From positions 1-64,000 of the forward strand of contig JAFSTE010000018.1 of the NCBI GenBank assembly GCA_017450645.1: a stretch of 64,000 nt of DNA, written 5' to 3'. Origin of the DNA: Eubacterium sp. (GTDB taxonomy: Bacteria; Bacillota; Clostridia; Oscillospirales; Acutalibacteraceae). This document shows positions 58,501-64,000 of this stretch, piece after piece (the first letter of the stretch is position 1; every line of letters starts with the position of its first letter). A program made the position numbers and the translations under genes. The notes beneath the pieces are model-generated. The model was not told where the DNA came from. It saw nothing but the letters and a program-made list of their open reading frames with translations, and made no database searches.

Positions 58501-59988
58501 CTTACCACCCATGTTGACGCAAACTGTCAGCACGGCGGTTACGACGAGTATGAATGCTCGCGCTGCCATGGTAAAGAGCTTAGAAATCAGACTCAAAAGA
58601 CTGACCACGACTGGCAGATTAACAGCGTTGTAGGTTCTACCTGCTCGGCTCAGGGCTACACCGAGTATAAGTGCTCGATGTGCGAAACTACCAAGAAGGA
58701 TTATATGCCGATTGACCCTGATGCACATTCTTATCATAAAACAAAGACAGAAGCTCCTACCTGTACTGCTAAGGGTTACGACGAGTATGAGTGCGAATAC
58801 TGTCATAAGACGTATAAGAATAACTATGTAAACGCTCTCGGTCACGACTGGGTAATCTTAAAGACTTATCCCGCAACCTGTACTCAGGAGGGCTATGACC
58901 ACTGCGAATGCTCTCGTTGCTATAAGAACGAGTACCGCAACTACACCGATAAGCTCGAGCACGACTGGCAGGCTGTTAAAACAGAAGAGCCGACCTGCAC
59001 AAAGCAGGGCTACACCGAGTATGAATGCTCAATGTGTCACACCAATAAGACTGACGACTATGTTGACCCGCTCGGCCATAATTATGTAGAAAACGGCGAT
59101 GTAAGCCGCGCTAGCTTTACAACCGAGGGTAGCGTTAACCTTAAGTGTACAACCTGCGGCGATAACTACAATAAGCGTATCGCTTCGCCTACTGCAGCGC
59201 TTAAGAAGGCTGTGTTCGTATATAACGGTAAGGTATTTAAGCCTACTGTTATCGTTAAGGACGGCGACGGCAATGTTATTGATAAGTCACAGTACACCGT
59301 CACCTACTCAAAGGGCAGAAAGAATGTCGGTAAGTATGTCGCTAAGGTAACATTTAATAAGGACTGTAAGTATTACTTCGGCTCTAAGTCGCTTGCCTTT
59401 AAGATTAATCCTAAGCCGACTACTATCAAGAAGCTTAAGGCCGGCACAAAACAGCTTACCGTTACCTGGAACAAGCGCACCGTTCAGACTAAGGGCTACG
59501 AAATTCAGGTTTCTACCGACTCTAAGTTTAAGAAGGGCGTTAAGAAGTACACCGTTAACAAGAATACAACCGCCAAAAAGGTTATTAAAAAGCTTAAGTA
59601 CAACACCGTATATTATGTGCGTATCCGTACTTATCAAAACGTTAACAAGGTAAGCTATGTATCCACCTGGTCTAAGGCTAAAAAGGTTAAGGTTAAGCCT
59701 GTAATTAAAAATGTAGTTATCAGAAAAGCTACCGCAGGCAAAAAGAAATTAACCGTTAAATGGAAGGCTGTTAAAGGTCTTTACGGCTACGAAATACAGT
59801 ATTCAACCAACGCTAATATGAAAAAGGCTAAAACTGTTAAGATAGTCGGCACTAAAAAAGCTACAACAACTATCAAAAAGCTTAAGTCCAAGAAAAAGTA
59901 TTATGTTCGCATCAGAGCCGTTAAGAAGATTAAAAAGACTAAGTATTACGGCAACTGGTCGAAGGTAAAAGCTGTTAAAGTTAAGTAG
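55594..59988 (+). CDS. Large secreted surface protein: BspA-type LRR, ten cysteine repeats, Ig-like and two fibronectin type III domains
   Basis: A 1464-residue exported protein. Signal peptide: residues 1-29. Residues 30-480 are a unique region with a helical start and a Trp/Tyr-rich beta domain. Residues about 490-800 are BspA-like leucine-rich repeats (SIGDYAFYDCTNLKEVNIPS and similar). Residues about 806-1185 are nine full and one degenerate 38-40-residue repeats of the form PTC-x4-GYTxYECSxCH, each with three Cys and a leading HDY/HDW. An Ig-like domain follows, then two fn3 domains (LTVTWNK to YYVRIRTY; LTVKWKA to YYVRIRAV) and a Lys-rich end. No LPxTG anchor. It probably binds host or plant-matrix ligands. 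Confidence 0.85.
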   Translation: MTRLPKKVIAIMLTALLVITSVPFTAFASEGLTRLNEAIDAYESAMDGTVYTNMKNAYLAYYEAVKVRDTATYGTRDDLNLDALAQNLETATAAMKKYEVKFNTVTPSFHGDDLTAYAGTAYNNLLYSPQVGTDSDAGATGTAENTNANVKYALYYAQTVFAYDGTTQLRMPVMISAQLTYSKTRYIYGCYPITSAENYANHPYLSLPGYWYSGDNVTGWSDDNNGKDGNWSFAAQLDANLQTFGYNNETGYGSNQSTDHRSQELPQYGTLFWWQGRTFFAANMLDINYTFAQGEYLKTFQPHWYICASESTNSANDLTTMRGNNIIYVINLKALSDSVFSTDYANVLKSVGKYNKDNADMATFLGEFDKATSFNINSYDYTDTEAKANACATQIKTLVDNLALANNALDVSNTTDYSKLFSAISDYKAVYEAGNTDSKYPAETWSKFVDAYEGAIAAVNNIPENGYVDDFSDKPVASIAEALDFLLDKDGTCGVDNEYSYDSTTGVVTITGTGTMENYGETGNSPFAGNTKITKVVIEEGVTSIGDYAFYDCTNLKEVNIPSTVTSVGVSAFENCSSLETIEVPAGARYEDNAFDGCDNLESVTISSGEIASHEEDDYNAPWYQPTVKTLVITNGVTLIGENAFSDATNIVKLSVPCDIPINTASNTNAFRGMTSLKYITITKGKTGVMIDWTGNYTRSPWYGNNTNARLEITVESGVKNIGAHSFRGCDHIFVMDLPATVSRIGDRAFLDCTALDDITIYDKDCVIYDAASTFDKNTTIHGYEYSTAQEYATKYQRDFIPLGAHSHNWVEKEVIAPTCEGQGYTIYECSGCHDTKNDNYEQALGHDYQKTSTVVDPTCVTEGYTVYECSRCHAKDNRDFTPALQHDYKVKEVISPTCIDDGYTVYKCSRCTSEYSSDFIDAGDAYHKYNTNTVNPTCTAQGYTEYECEYCHTTYKDNYVSALGHDYHLTTHVDANCQHGGYDEYECSRCHGKELRNQTQKTDHDWQINSVVGSTCSAQGYTEYKCSMCETTKKDYMPIDPDAHSYHKTKTEAPTCTAKGYDEYECEYCHKTYKNNYVNALGHDWVILKTYPATCTQEGYDHCECSRCYKNEYRNYTDKLEHDWQAVKTEEPTCTKQGYTEYECSMCHTNKTDDYVDPLGHNYVENGDVSRASFTTEGSVNLKCTTCGDNYNKRIASPTAALKKAVFVYNGKVFKPTVIVKDGDGNVIDKSQYTVTYSKGRKNVGKYVAKVTFNKDCKYYFGSKSLAFKINPKPTTIKKLKAGTKQLTVTWNKRTVQTKGYEIQVSTDSKFKKGVKKYTVNKNTTAKKVIKKLKYNTVYYVRIRTYQNVNKVSYVSTWSKAKKVKVKPVIKNVVIRKATAGKKKLTVKWKAVKGLYGYEIQYSTNANMKKAKTVKIVGTKKATTTIKKLKSKKKYYVRIRAVKKIKKTKYYGNWSKVKAVKVK

Positions 59989-59997
59989 TTTTAAACA

Positions 59998-60022
59998 CGG
60001 GGGCGGTAAATTCCGCCCCTTA
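59998..60022 (+). terminator. Terminator after the surface-protein gene
   Basis: GGGGCGG/CCGCCCC with loop TAAATT, followed by TTATGTTTT. Confidence 0.7.
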
Positions 60023-60037
60023 TGTTTTGGGGGAAAT

Positions 60038-60553
60038 ATGAAAAATAAAGTTAAAATTTTTGTATCGCTTTTTCTCGCTTTGGTTATGCTGCTGTCGTTT
60101 CCGAGCTTTGCAAACGCGGTAAGTAAGCCCGAAAAGACCTATATTACTTCGCTTTCTGCTAATGTTAAGGGCTTTACTGTTAAGTGGAAAAAGAAAAATG
60201 TAACCGGCTACCAGATTCAGTACGCATTAAACTCCTCTTTTAAAAACGGTAAAAAGGTAACCGTTAAAAGTAAAACTACCACTTCTAAAAAGGTTAAGCA
60301 CCTTAAGGCTAAAAGGACTTATTTCGTTCGCGTCAGAACTTATAAGGCAAAGGACGGTAAGCGTACTTATTCAAGCTGGAGCAAGTACAAAAGCGTTAAG
60401 ACTAAAAAGTCAAAATCTCGCACCGTATATATAACCGAAACGGGCAGCTGCTACCACTACGACAGCAACTGCGGCAACGGCGTTTACTACAGAACTACGC
60501 TGTCCAAGGCGCTTTCTTTAGGGCTTCGTCCGTGCAAAAAATGTGTTTATTAA
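60038..60553 (+). CDS. Secreted fn3 protein with C-terminal cysteine (Ada-like) module
   Basis: The 171-residue exported protein has a signal peptide (residues 1-27), one fn3 domain (about 33-120, GFTVKWKKKNVTGYQIQYAL to TYFVRVRTYKAKDG) closely like those ending the 1464-residue protein, and a C-terminal module TVYITETGSCYHYDSNCGNG ending LRPCKKCVY. This His/Cys pattern resembles the small metal-binding modules at the ends of secreted nucleases; function unknown. It probably arose with its larger neighbour. Confidence 0.75.
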   Translation: MKNKVKIFVSLFLALVMLLSFPSFANAVSKPEKTYITSLSANVKGFTVKWKKKNVTGYQIQYALNSSFKNGKKVTVKSKTTTSKKVKHLKAKRTYFVRVRTYKAKDGKRTYSSWSKYKSVKTKKSKSRTVYITETGSCYHYDSNCGNGVYYRTTLSKALSLGLRPCKKCVY

Positions 60554-60560
60554 AAAATTC

Positions 60561-60589
60561 TTGACAAATTAAATAAATGTGTTTATAAT
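60561..60589 (+). promoter_or_regulatory. Promoter of the T-box and oxidoreductase operon
   Basis: TTGACA (60561-60566), a 17-base spacer and TATAAT (60584-60589): a full consensus promoter. Confidence 0.9.
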
Positions 60590-60598
60590 ATACGCATA

Positions 60599-60878
60599 TT
60601 AATTTTAGATAAATGCGTTGACGAGAACAATGTCCCTGTGGGCTTCGTTTCAGAGAGCTGCCGGTCGGTGCAAGGCGGTACAAGGAAGCGGGGAATATCC
60701 TCTCTGAGCAGATAAGCTGAAAGCATTTGCAGTAGGCTTATACGGGAACTCCCGTTACAGAGTGAGCATATAACCTGTCTGCAGAGTATGCGTTAAGTGC
60801 ATTGTTTACAATGAACAAGAGTGGTACCACGGTAGTAATTATCGCCTCTTGACCCTTCGGGGTTGAGAGGCTTTTTTA
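60599..60878 (+). promoter_or_regulatory. T-box riboswitch, isoleucine type
   Basis: The conserved T-box AACAAGAGTGGTACCACGG is at 60814-60832, followed by a terminator (60844-60877). Stem I with its specifier loop spans about 60605-60715. Aligned on GAGC after the specifier (GAAT-ATC-CTCTCTGAGC), the specifier codon is ATC (60697-60699), isoleucine. The antiterminator TGGT would pair with an ACCA tRNA end, matching the A discriminator of tRNA-Ile. Uncharged tRNA-Ile should therefore switch on the four genes downstream. Confidence 0.9.
60844..60877 (+). terminator. T-box-controlled terminator
   Basis: GCCTCT..AGAGGC outer stem with ACCC-TTCG-GGGT tip and six T residues; it overlaps the alternative antiterminator. 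Confidence 0.92.
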
Positions 60879-60897
60879 TTTTGAAAGAGGGAACAAT

Positions 60898-61470
60898 ATG
60901 GATAATGTAGTTGAAATCCGTTGGCACGGCAGGGGCGGCCAGGGCGCAAAAACAGCTGCGCTTCTTCTTGCCGATGTTGCATTTAAAACAGGTAAATTCG
61001 TTCAGGGCTTCCCTGAATACGGTCCCGAGAGAATGGGCGCGCCTATAACCGCGTATAACCGTATCAGCGAAAACGAAATCAGAGTTCACTCGAATATTTA
61101 TCATCCCGATTTCGTTGTAGTAGTTGACGAGGGACTTTTAGAGGTCGTTGATGTAACCGACGGTCTTAGCGAAGATGGCGCTATTGTAGTTAATACTAAA
61201 AAGTCAGCCGACGAGATTAAACAGCATCTTAACGGCTACAGCGGTAAGGTTTATACTATCGACGCGCGCAAAATCTCTAAGCAGTGTCTTGGCAGATATT
61301 TCCCGAACACACCTATGCTTGCCGCAATAGTTAAGGTATCAAGAGTTATGGAAGAGGAGGTTTTCTTTACCGAGATGCGTACCTCCTTCCAGCATAAATT
61401 TTCGTCTAAGCCCGAGGTTATCGAGGGTAATATGAACGCGCTTAAGATGGCGTTCGAGGAGGTGCATTAA
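60898..61470 (+). CDS. 2-oxoacid:ferredoxin oxidoreductase gamma subunit
   Basis: The 190-residue gamma subunit (PorG/VorC type) begins with IRWHGRGGQGAKTAALLLAD, the family CoA-binding signature, then FPEYGPERMGAPITAYNR. It works with the next three products to interconvert 2-oxo acids and acyl-CoA plus CO2 with ferredoxin. A GAAAGAGGG box precedes the ATG, 20 bases after the T-box terminator. Whether the substrate is pyruvate or a branched-chain 2-oxo acid is not settled by sequence; the Ile T-box favours the latter. Confidence 0.9.
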   Translation: MDNVVEIRWHGRGGQGAKTAALLLADVAFKTGKFVQGFPEYGPERMGAPITAYNRISENEIRVHSNIYHPDFVVVVDEGLLEVVDVTDGLSEDGAIVVNTKKSADEIKQHLNGYSGKVYTIDARKISKQCLGRYFPNTPMLAAIVKVSRVMEEEVFFTEMRTSFQHKFSSKPEVIEGNMNALKMAFEEVH

Positions 61471-61471
61471 T

Positions 61472-61780
61472 ATGAAAAGCGATGTATCTAAGTTGGGTCT
61501 TGACTGTAAGTGGACCGATTTAACCGAGGGTATGCAGATTTACGGCAGCTCGACCTCTGTTGATTTTATGACAGGCGAGTGGGCGTCCGTTAAGCCCGAG
61601 CTTGATAACGACAAATGTATTCACTGCCTTCTTTGTATACCCGTATGCCCCGACAGCTGTATCGCTGTTATACCCGGTACAACCGCACGAGGTCCTATTG
61701 ATTACGACCACTGTAAAGGCTGCGGCATTTGCGTAAAAACCTGCCCGACGGGCGCGCTTTCGATGGAGGGGGTTAAATAA
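61472..61780 (+). CDS. 2-oxoacid:ferredoxin oxidoreductase delta subunit (2x[4Fe-4S])
   Basis: A 102-residue ferredoxin-like subunit. The two [4Fe-4S] motifs are CIHCLLCIPVCPDSC and CKGCGICVKTCPTGA. It passes electrons from the thiamine centre to free ferredoxin. It starts one base after the gamma gene stop and overlaps the alpha gene by one base. Confidence 0.93.
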   Translation: MKSDVSKLGLDCKWTDLTEGMQIYGSSTSVDFMTGEWASVKPELDNDKCIHCLLCIPVCPDSCIAVIPGTTARGPIDYDHCKGCGICVKTCPTGALSMEGVK

Positions 61781-62964
61781 TGGCTAAAAAAGACAGAATG
61801 TCCGGTAACGAAGCGGTTGCCGAGGCGCTCAGACAGATTAATCCCGATGTAATGGCGGCATTCCCGATTACACCGTCAACCGAAATTCCACAGTATTTTT
61901 CTAAGCTTGTTGCTAACGGTTTGGTGGACAGCGAGTTTATCCCCGTAGAGAGCGAGCACTCCGCTATGTCTGCGGTTATCGGCTCTCAGGCTGCGGGCGC
62001 AAGGTCCGTAACCGCTACCTCGTCTGCGGGTATGGCGCTTATGTGGGAGGAGCTTTATCTCGCTGCTTCTAACAGACTGCCTATCGTTTTAACGCTTGTA
62101 AACAGAGCGCTTTCCGGTCCTATTAACATTAACTGCGACCACTCTGACTCTATGGGCGCAAGGGATGCAGGCTGGATTCAGCTTTATGCAGAGAATAACC
62201 AGGAGGTTTACGATAATCTTTGTATGGCTTACCGTATCGGCGAGCACAAGGACGTTATGCTTCCCGTTATGATTTGCCAGGATGGCTTTATCACCTCGCA
62301 CGCTGTAGAAAATATTACACTTAACGAGGACGAAGAGGTTAAGAACTTTGTCGGCGAGTATCAGCCCGAAAACTACCTTCTTAACCCCGAATGTCCTATG
62401 GCTGTAGGTCCTTACAGCGTTACTAATTATTACTTCGAGGCTAAAAGGGCGCAGGCTGAAGCGCTTAAAAAGTCTAAGCAGGTTGTCCTTGATGTAGCTA
62501 AGGAGTATGAACAGCTTACCGGAAGAAGCTACGGCTTCTTTGAGGAATACAGAATGGACGACGCGGAGTACGCCGTTGTTATTATCGGCTCCGCTGCCGG
62601 CACCACTAAGGATGCGGTTGATAAAATGCGCGACGAGTGGGGCAAGAAGGTCGGTCTTATTAAAATCCGCCTTTTCCGTCCGTTCCCGAGCGAAGAAATC
62701 GCTAAGGCGCTTGAGGGCGTTAAGGCTGTCGCTATTATGGACAGAACCGAGTCTTATAACGATGCTTGCGGTCCGCTCGGCGCAGAGGTTACAACCGCGC
62801 TTTACCGCGCTAAGTCGGATTGCCTTACTGTAAACTATGTCTACGGTCTCGGCGGTCGTGACCTCAGAGTTAAGCATATGATTGATGTTTATGAAGAACT
62901 TGAAAAAATCGCAGAGGACGGCAAGGTGGACGAGCCTTACCGCTATCTCGGCGTTAGAGAGTAA
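61780..62964 (+). CDS. 2-oxoacid:ferredoxin oxidoreductase alpha subunit
   Basis: The 394-residue alpha subunit carries the pyrimidine-side thiamine-binding domain (MAAFPITPSTEIPQYF, VESEHSAMSAVIGSQAAGAR, TATSSAGMALMWEELYLAA) and a transketolase C-like domain (about 250-380, GSAAGTTKDAVDKMR). The separate four-gene layout (gamma, delta, alpha, beta) is the form shared by archaeal-type POR and VOR rather than the single-chain clostridial PFOR. Confidence 0.92.
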   Translation: MAKKDRMSGNEAVAEALRQINPDVMAAFPITPSTEIPQYFSKLVANGLVDSEFIPVESEHSAMSAVIGSQAAGARSVTATSSAGMALMWEELYLAASNRLPIVLTLVNRALSGPININCDHSDSMGARDAGWIQLYAENNQEVYDNLCMAYRIGEHKDVMLPVMICQDGFITSHAVENITLNEDEEVKNFVGEYQPENYLLNPECPMAVGPYSVTNYYFEAKRAQAEALKKSKQVVLDVAKEYEQLTGRSYGFFEEYRMDDAEYAVVIIGSAAGTTKDAVDKMRDEWGKKVGLIKIRLFRPFPSEEIAKALEGVKAVAIMDRTESYNDACGPLGAEVTTALYRAKSDCLTVNYVYGLGGRDLRVKHMIDVYEELEKIAEDGKVDEPYRYLGVRE

Positions 62965-62976
62965 GGAGGGGAGAGT

Positions 62977-63921
62977 ATGTATAATTTTAAGGAATTTGTA
63001 TCCCGCGAGGACAGACTCGCCCCCGGTCACAGAATGTGTGCAGGCTGCGGCGGTACAATCGCTGTAAGAAATGTGCTTAAAGCCTTACACGAAGGCGACC
63101 ACGCTGTTGTTGGTAACGCTACGGGCTGTTTAGAGGTTTCCAGCTTTATGTACCCTTATACAGCATATAAGGACTCTTATATTCACAACGCGTTCGAGAA
63201 TGCGGGTGCAACGCTTTCGGGCGTTGAGGGCGCGTACAATGTTTTAAAGCGTAAGGGTAAGCTTGACGACACATTTAAGTTCATTACCTTCGGCGGTGAC
63301 GGCGGTACTTACGATATCGGCTTCCAGTCGCTTTCTGGCGCTATGGAGCGTAATCACGATATGGTCTATGTCTGCTACGACAACGGCGCTTATATGAATA
63401 CGGGTATTCAGCGCTCGTCGGCTACGCCGATGTTCGCAGATACTACGACAACTCCTGTCGGAAAGCAGTCCGACGGTAAGATTCAGTACCGTAAGGATTT
63501 AGCCGCTATTATCGCAGAGCATCAGGTGCCCTATGTTGCACAGACGACTTTCGTTAAGAACTTCCGCGACCTTCACTGCAAGAGCGAGAAGGCTATCTAC
63601 ACTAAGGGCGCTGCGTTCTTAAACATTATGGCTCCGTGTCCGAGAGGCTGGAGATACCCGACCTACGATATTATGGATATCTGTAAGCTCGCTGTAGAAA
63701 CGCGCTACTGGCCGCTGTTTGAGGTTATTGACGGTAAGTGGATACTAAACTACGAGCCTGCAAAGTATGTTCCGATTGAGGAGTGGCTCGTTAAGCAGGG
63801 CAGATTTAAGCATATGTTTAAGCCCGGTAACGAGTGGATGATTGAAACCTTCCAGAAAGAGGTTGACCGCCGCTGGGACGAGCTTCTCAAGCGCTGCGAC
63901 GGACACAAATTTTCATACTAA
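62977..63921 (+). CDS. 2-oxoacid:ferredoxin oxidoreductase beta subunit
   Basis: The 314-residue beta subunit binds thiamine diphosphate and one [4Fe-4S] cluster. Visible are cluster cysteines in HRMCAGCGGT and NATGCLEVSS, and the diphosphate motif GGDGGTYDIGFQSLSGAMER, ending in YDNGAYMNTGIQRS. With 12 bases after alpha and GGAGGGGAG before its start, it closes the operon, followed by a terminator. It is complete in this window. Confidence 0.92.
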   Translation: MYNFKEFVSREDRLAPGHRMCAGCGGTIAVRNVLKALHEGDHAVVGNATGCLEVSSFMYPYTAYKDSYIHNAFENAGATLSGVEGAYNVLKRKGKLDDTFKFITFGGDGGTYDIGFQSLSGAMERNHDMVYVCYDNGAYMNTGIQRSSATPMFADTTTTPVGKQSDGKIQYRKDLAAIIAEHQVPYVAQTTFVKNFRDLHCKSEKAIYTKGAAFLNIMAPCPRGWRYPTYDIMDICKLAVETRYWPLFEVIDGKWILNYEPAKYVPIEEWLVKQGRFKHMFKPGNEWMIETFQKEVDRRWDELLKRCDGHKFSY

Positions 63922-63929
63922 GTAATTAA

Positions 63930-63964
63930 GAGGATAACTTGCAATACGAGTTATCCTTTTTTTG
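63930..63964 (+). terminator. Terminator of the oxidoreductase operon
   Basis: AGGATAACT/AGTTATCCT with an 8-base loop and seven T residues. Bases 63965-64000 show no further gene. Confidence 0.9.
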
Positions 63965-64000
63965 TGTACTGTTTTTTACGATATTTTGAACTCAAAATGA

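Noticed and set aside
60495..60683. 62-codon minus-strand frame near the T-box
   Set aside because: It overlaps the riboswitch stem I and the end of the fn3 gene; no ribosome box.
62089..63030. 313-codon minus-strand open frame opposite the oxidoreductase alpha gene
   Set aside because: The plus strand encodes clear thiamine-binding motifs; the antisense product has no recognisable features.

Overview
The window looks like a chromosomal segment of a spore-forming, anaerobic, Gram-positive Clostridia, most likely a Ruminococcus-like member of the Oscillospiraceae. Pointers are a GerW sporulation gene, a SigH-like sigma factor, a half dockerin motif on a secreted transglutaminase-like protein, BspA-type leucine-rich repeats, a 2-oxoacid:ferredoxin oxidoreductase under a T-box, an ECF transporter module and many TTGACA/TATAAT promoters. 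I could not run a taxonomic search, so this is an inference. I see no transposase, integrase, CRISPR array or rRNA gene.

Layout. 1-2.6 kb: argJ and argC on the minus strand. 2.7-3.9 kb: an orphan phage-type lysis cassette (XhlA-like, small membrane protein, CHAP endolysin) with no other phage genes. 3.9-5.8 kb: four tRNA genes (Thr, Asp, Ser, Ser), a PHP phosphoesterase and repeated structured elements carrying copies of tRNA 3' ends. 5.9-8.1 kb (minus): a zinc-ribbon protein, a SigH-like sigma factor and ychF. 8.2-13.3 kb: ilvBN and leuCD, then an unknown gene and a flavin reductase. 13.4-26.0 kb: a long plus-strand housekeeping run, ruvCAB, glmM, a methyltransferase, ecfA1-ecfA2-ecfT, truA, a DUF5711 protein, cvpA, pgsA and a ClpE-like chaperone. 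26.1-27.0 kb: tRNAs for Gly, Arg, His, Gln and Lys with more tRNA-end repeats. 27-32.7 kb: secreted proteins, an acyltransferase with a MocR-type regulator, an ECF substrate-binding protein and a radical SAM protein. 32.8-36.6 kb: nifS, nifU, nadA and mnmA, a cysteine-sulfur and Fe-S group. 36.6-47.4 kb: a candidate sRNA, a lipoprotein with a two-component system, then DUF1385, prmC, an M50 protease, scpAB, DUF2953, gerW, dacF and rluB. 47.5-50.7 kb: a biotin-dependent carboxyltransferase trio. 50.7-53.9 kb: a flavodoxin, the transglutaminase-like protein and an epimerase. 53.9-55.4 kb: a 6S-like RNA, heptamer repeats, a DUF1292 gene and a large structured noncoding RNA. 55.6-60.6 kb: a 1464-residue surface protein and a small relative. 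60.6-63.9 kb: an isoleucine-type T-box and a four-subunit ferredoxin oxidoreductase.

How the parts join up. Branched-chain metabolism appears twice: ilvBN/leuCD make Val/Ile/Leu precursors, and the last operon, read as controlled by uncharged tRNA-Ile, could make branched 2-oxo acids from branched CoA esters. NifS can supply sulfur both to NifU and to MnmA, and NadA, LeuC, the radical SAM protein and the oxidoreductase all need Fe-S clusters.

The most unusual content is noncoding: (i) an approximately 576-nt RNA with its own promoter, a predicted pseudoknot, a GNRA hairpin and a terminator at 54.8-55.4 kb; (ii) a family of structured elements beside several tRNA genes that start with an antisense-like copy of that tRNA's T-arm and end with a copy of its 3' end; (iii) a second covarying repeat family present twice; (iv) a candidate sRNA whose loop is complementary to a generic ribosome binding site plus start codon.
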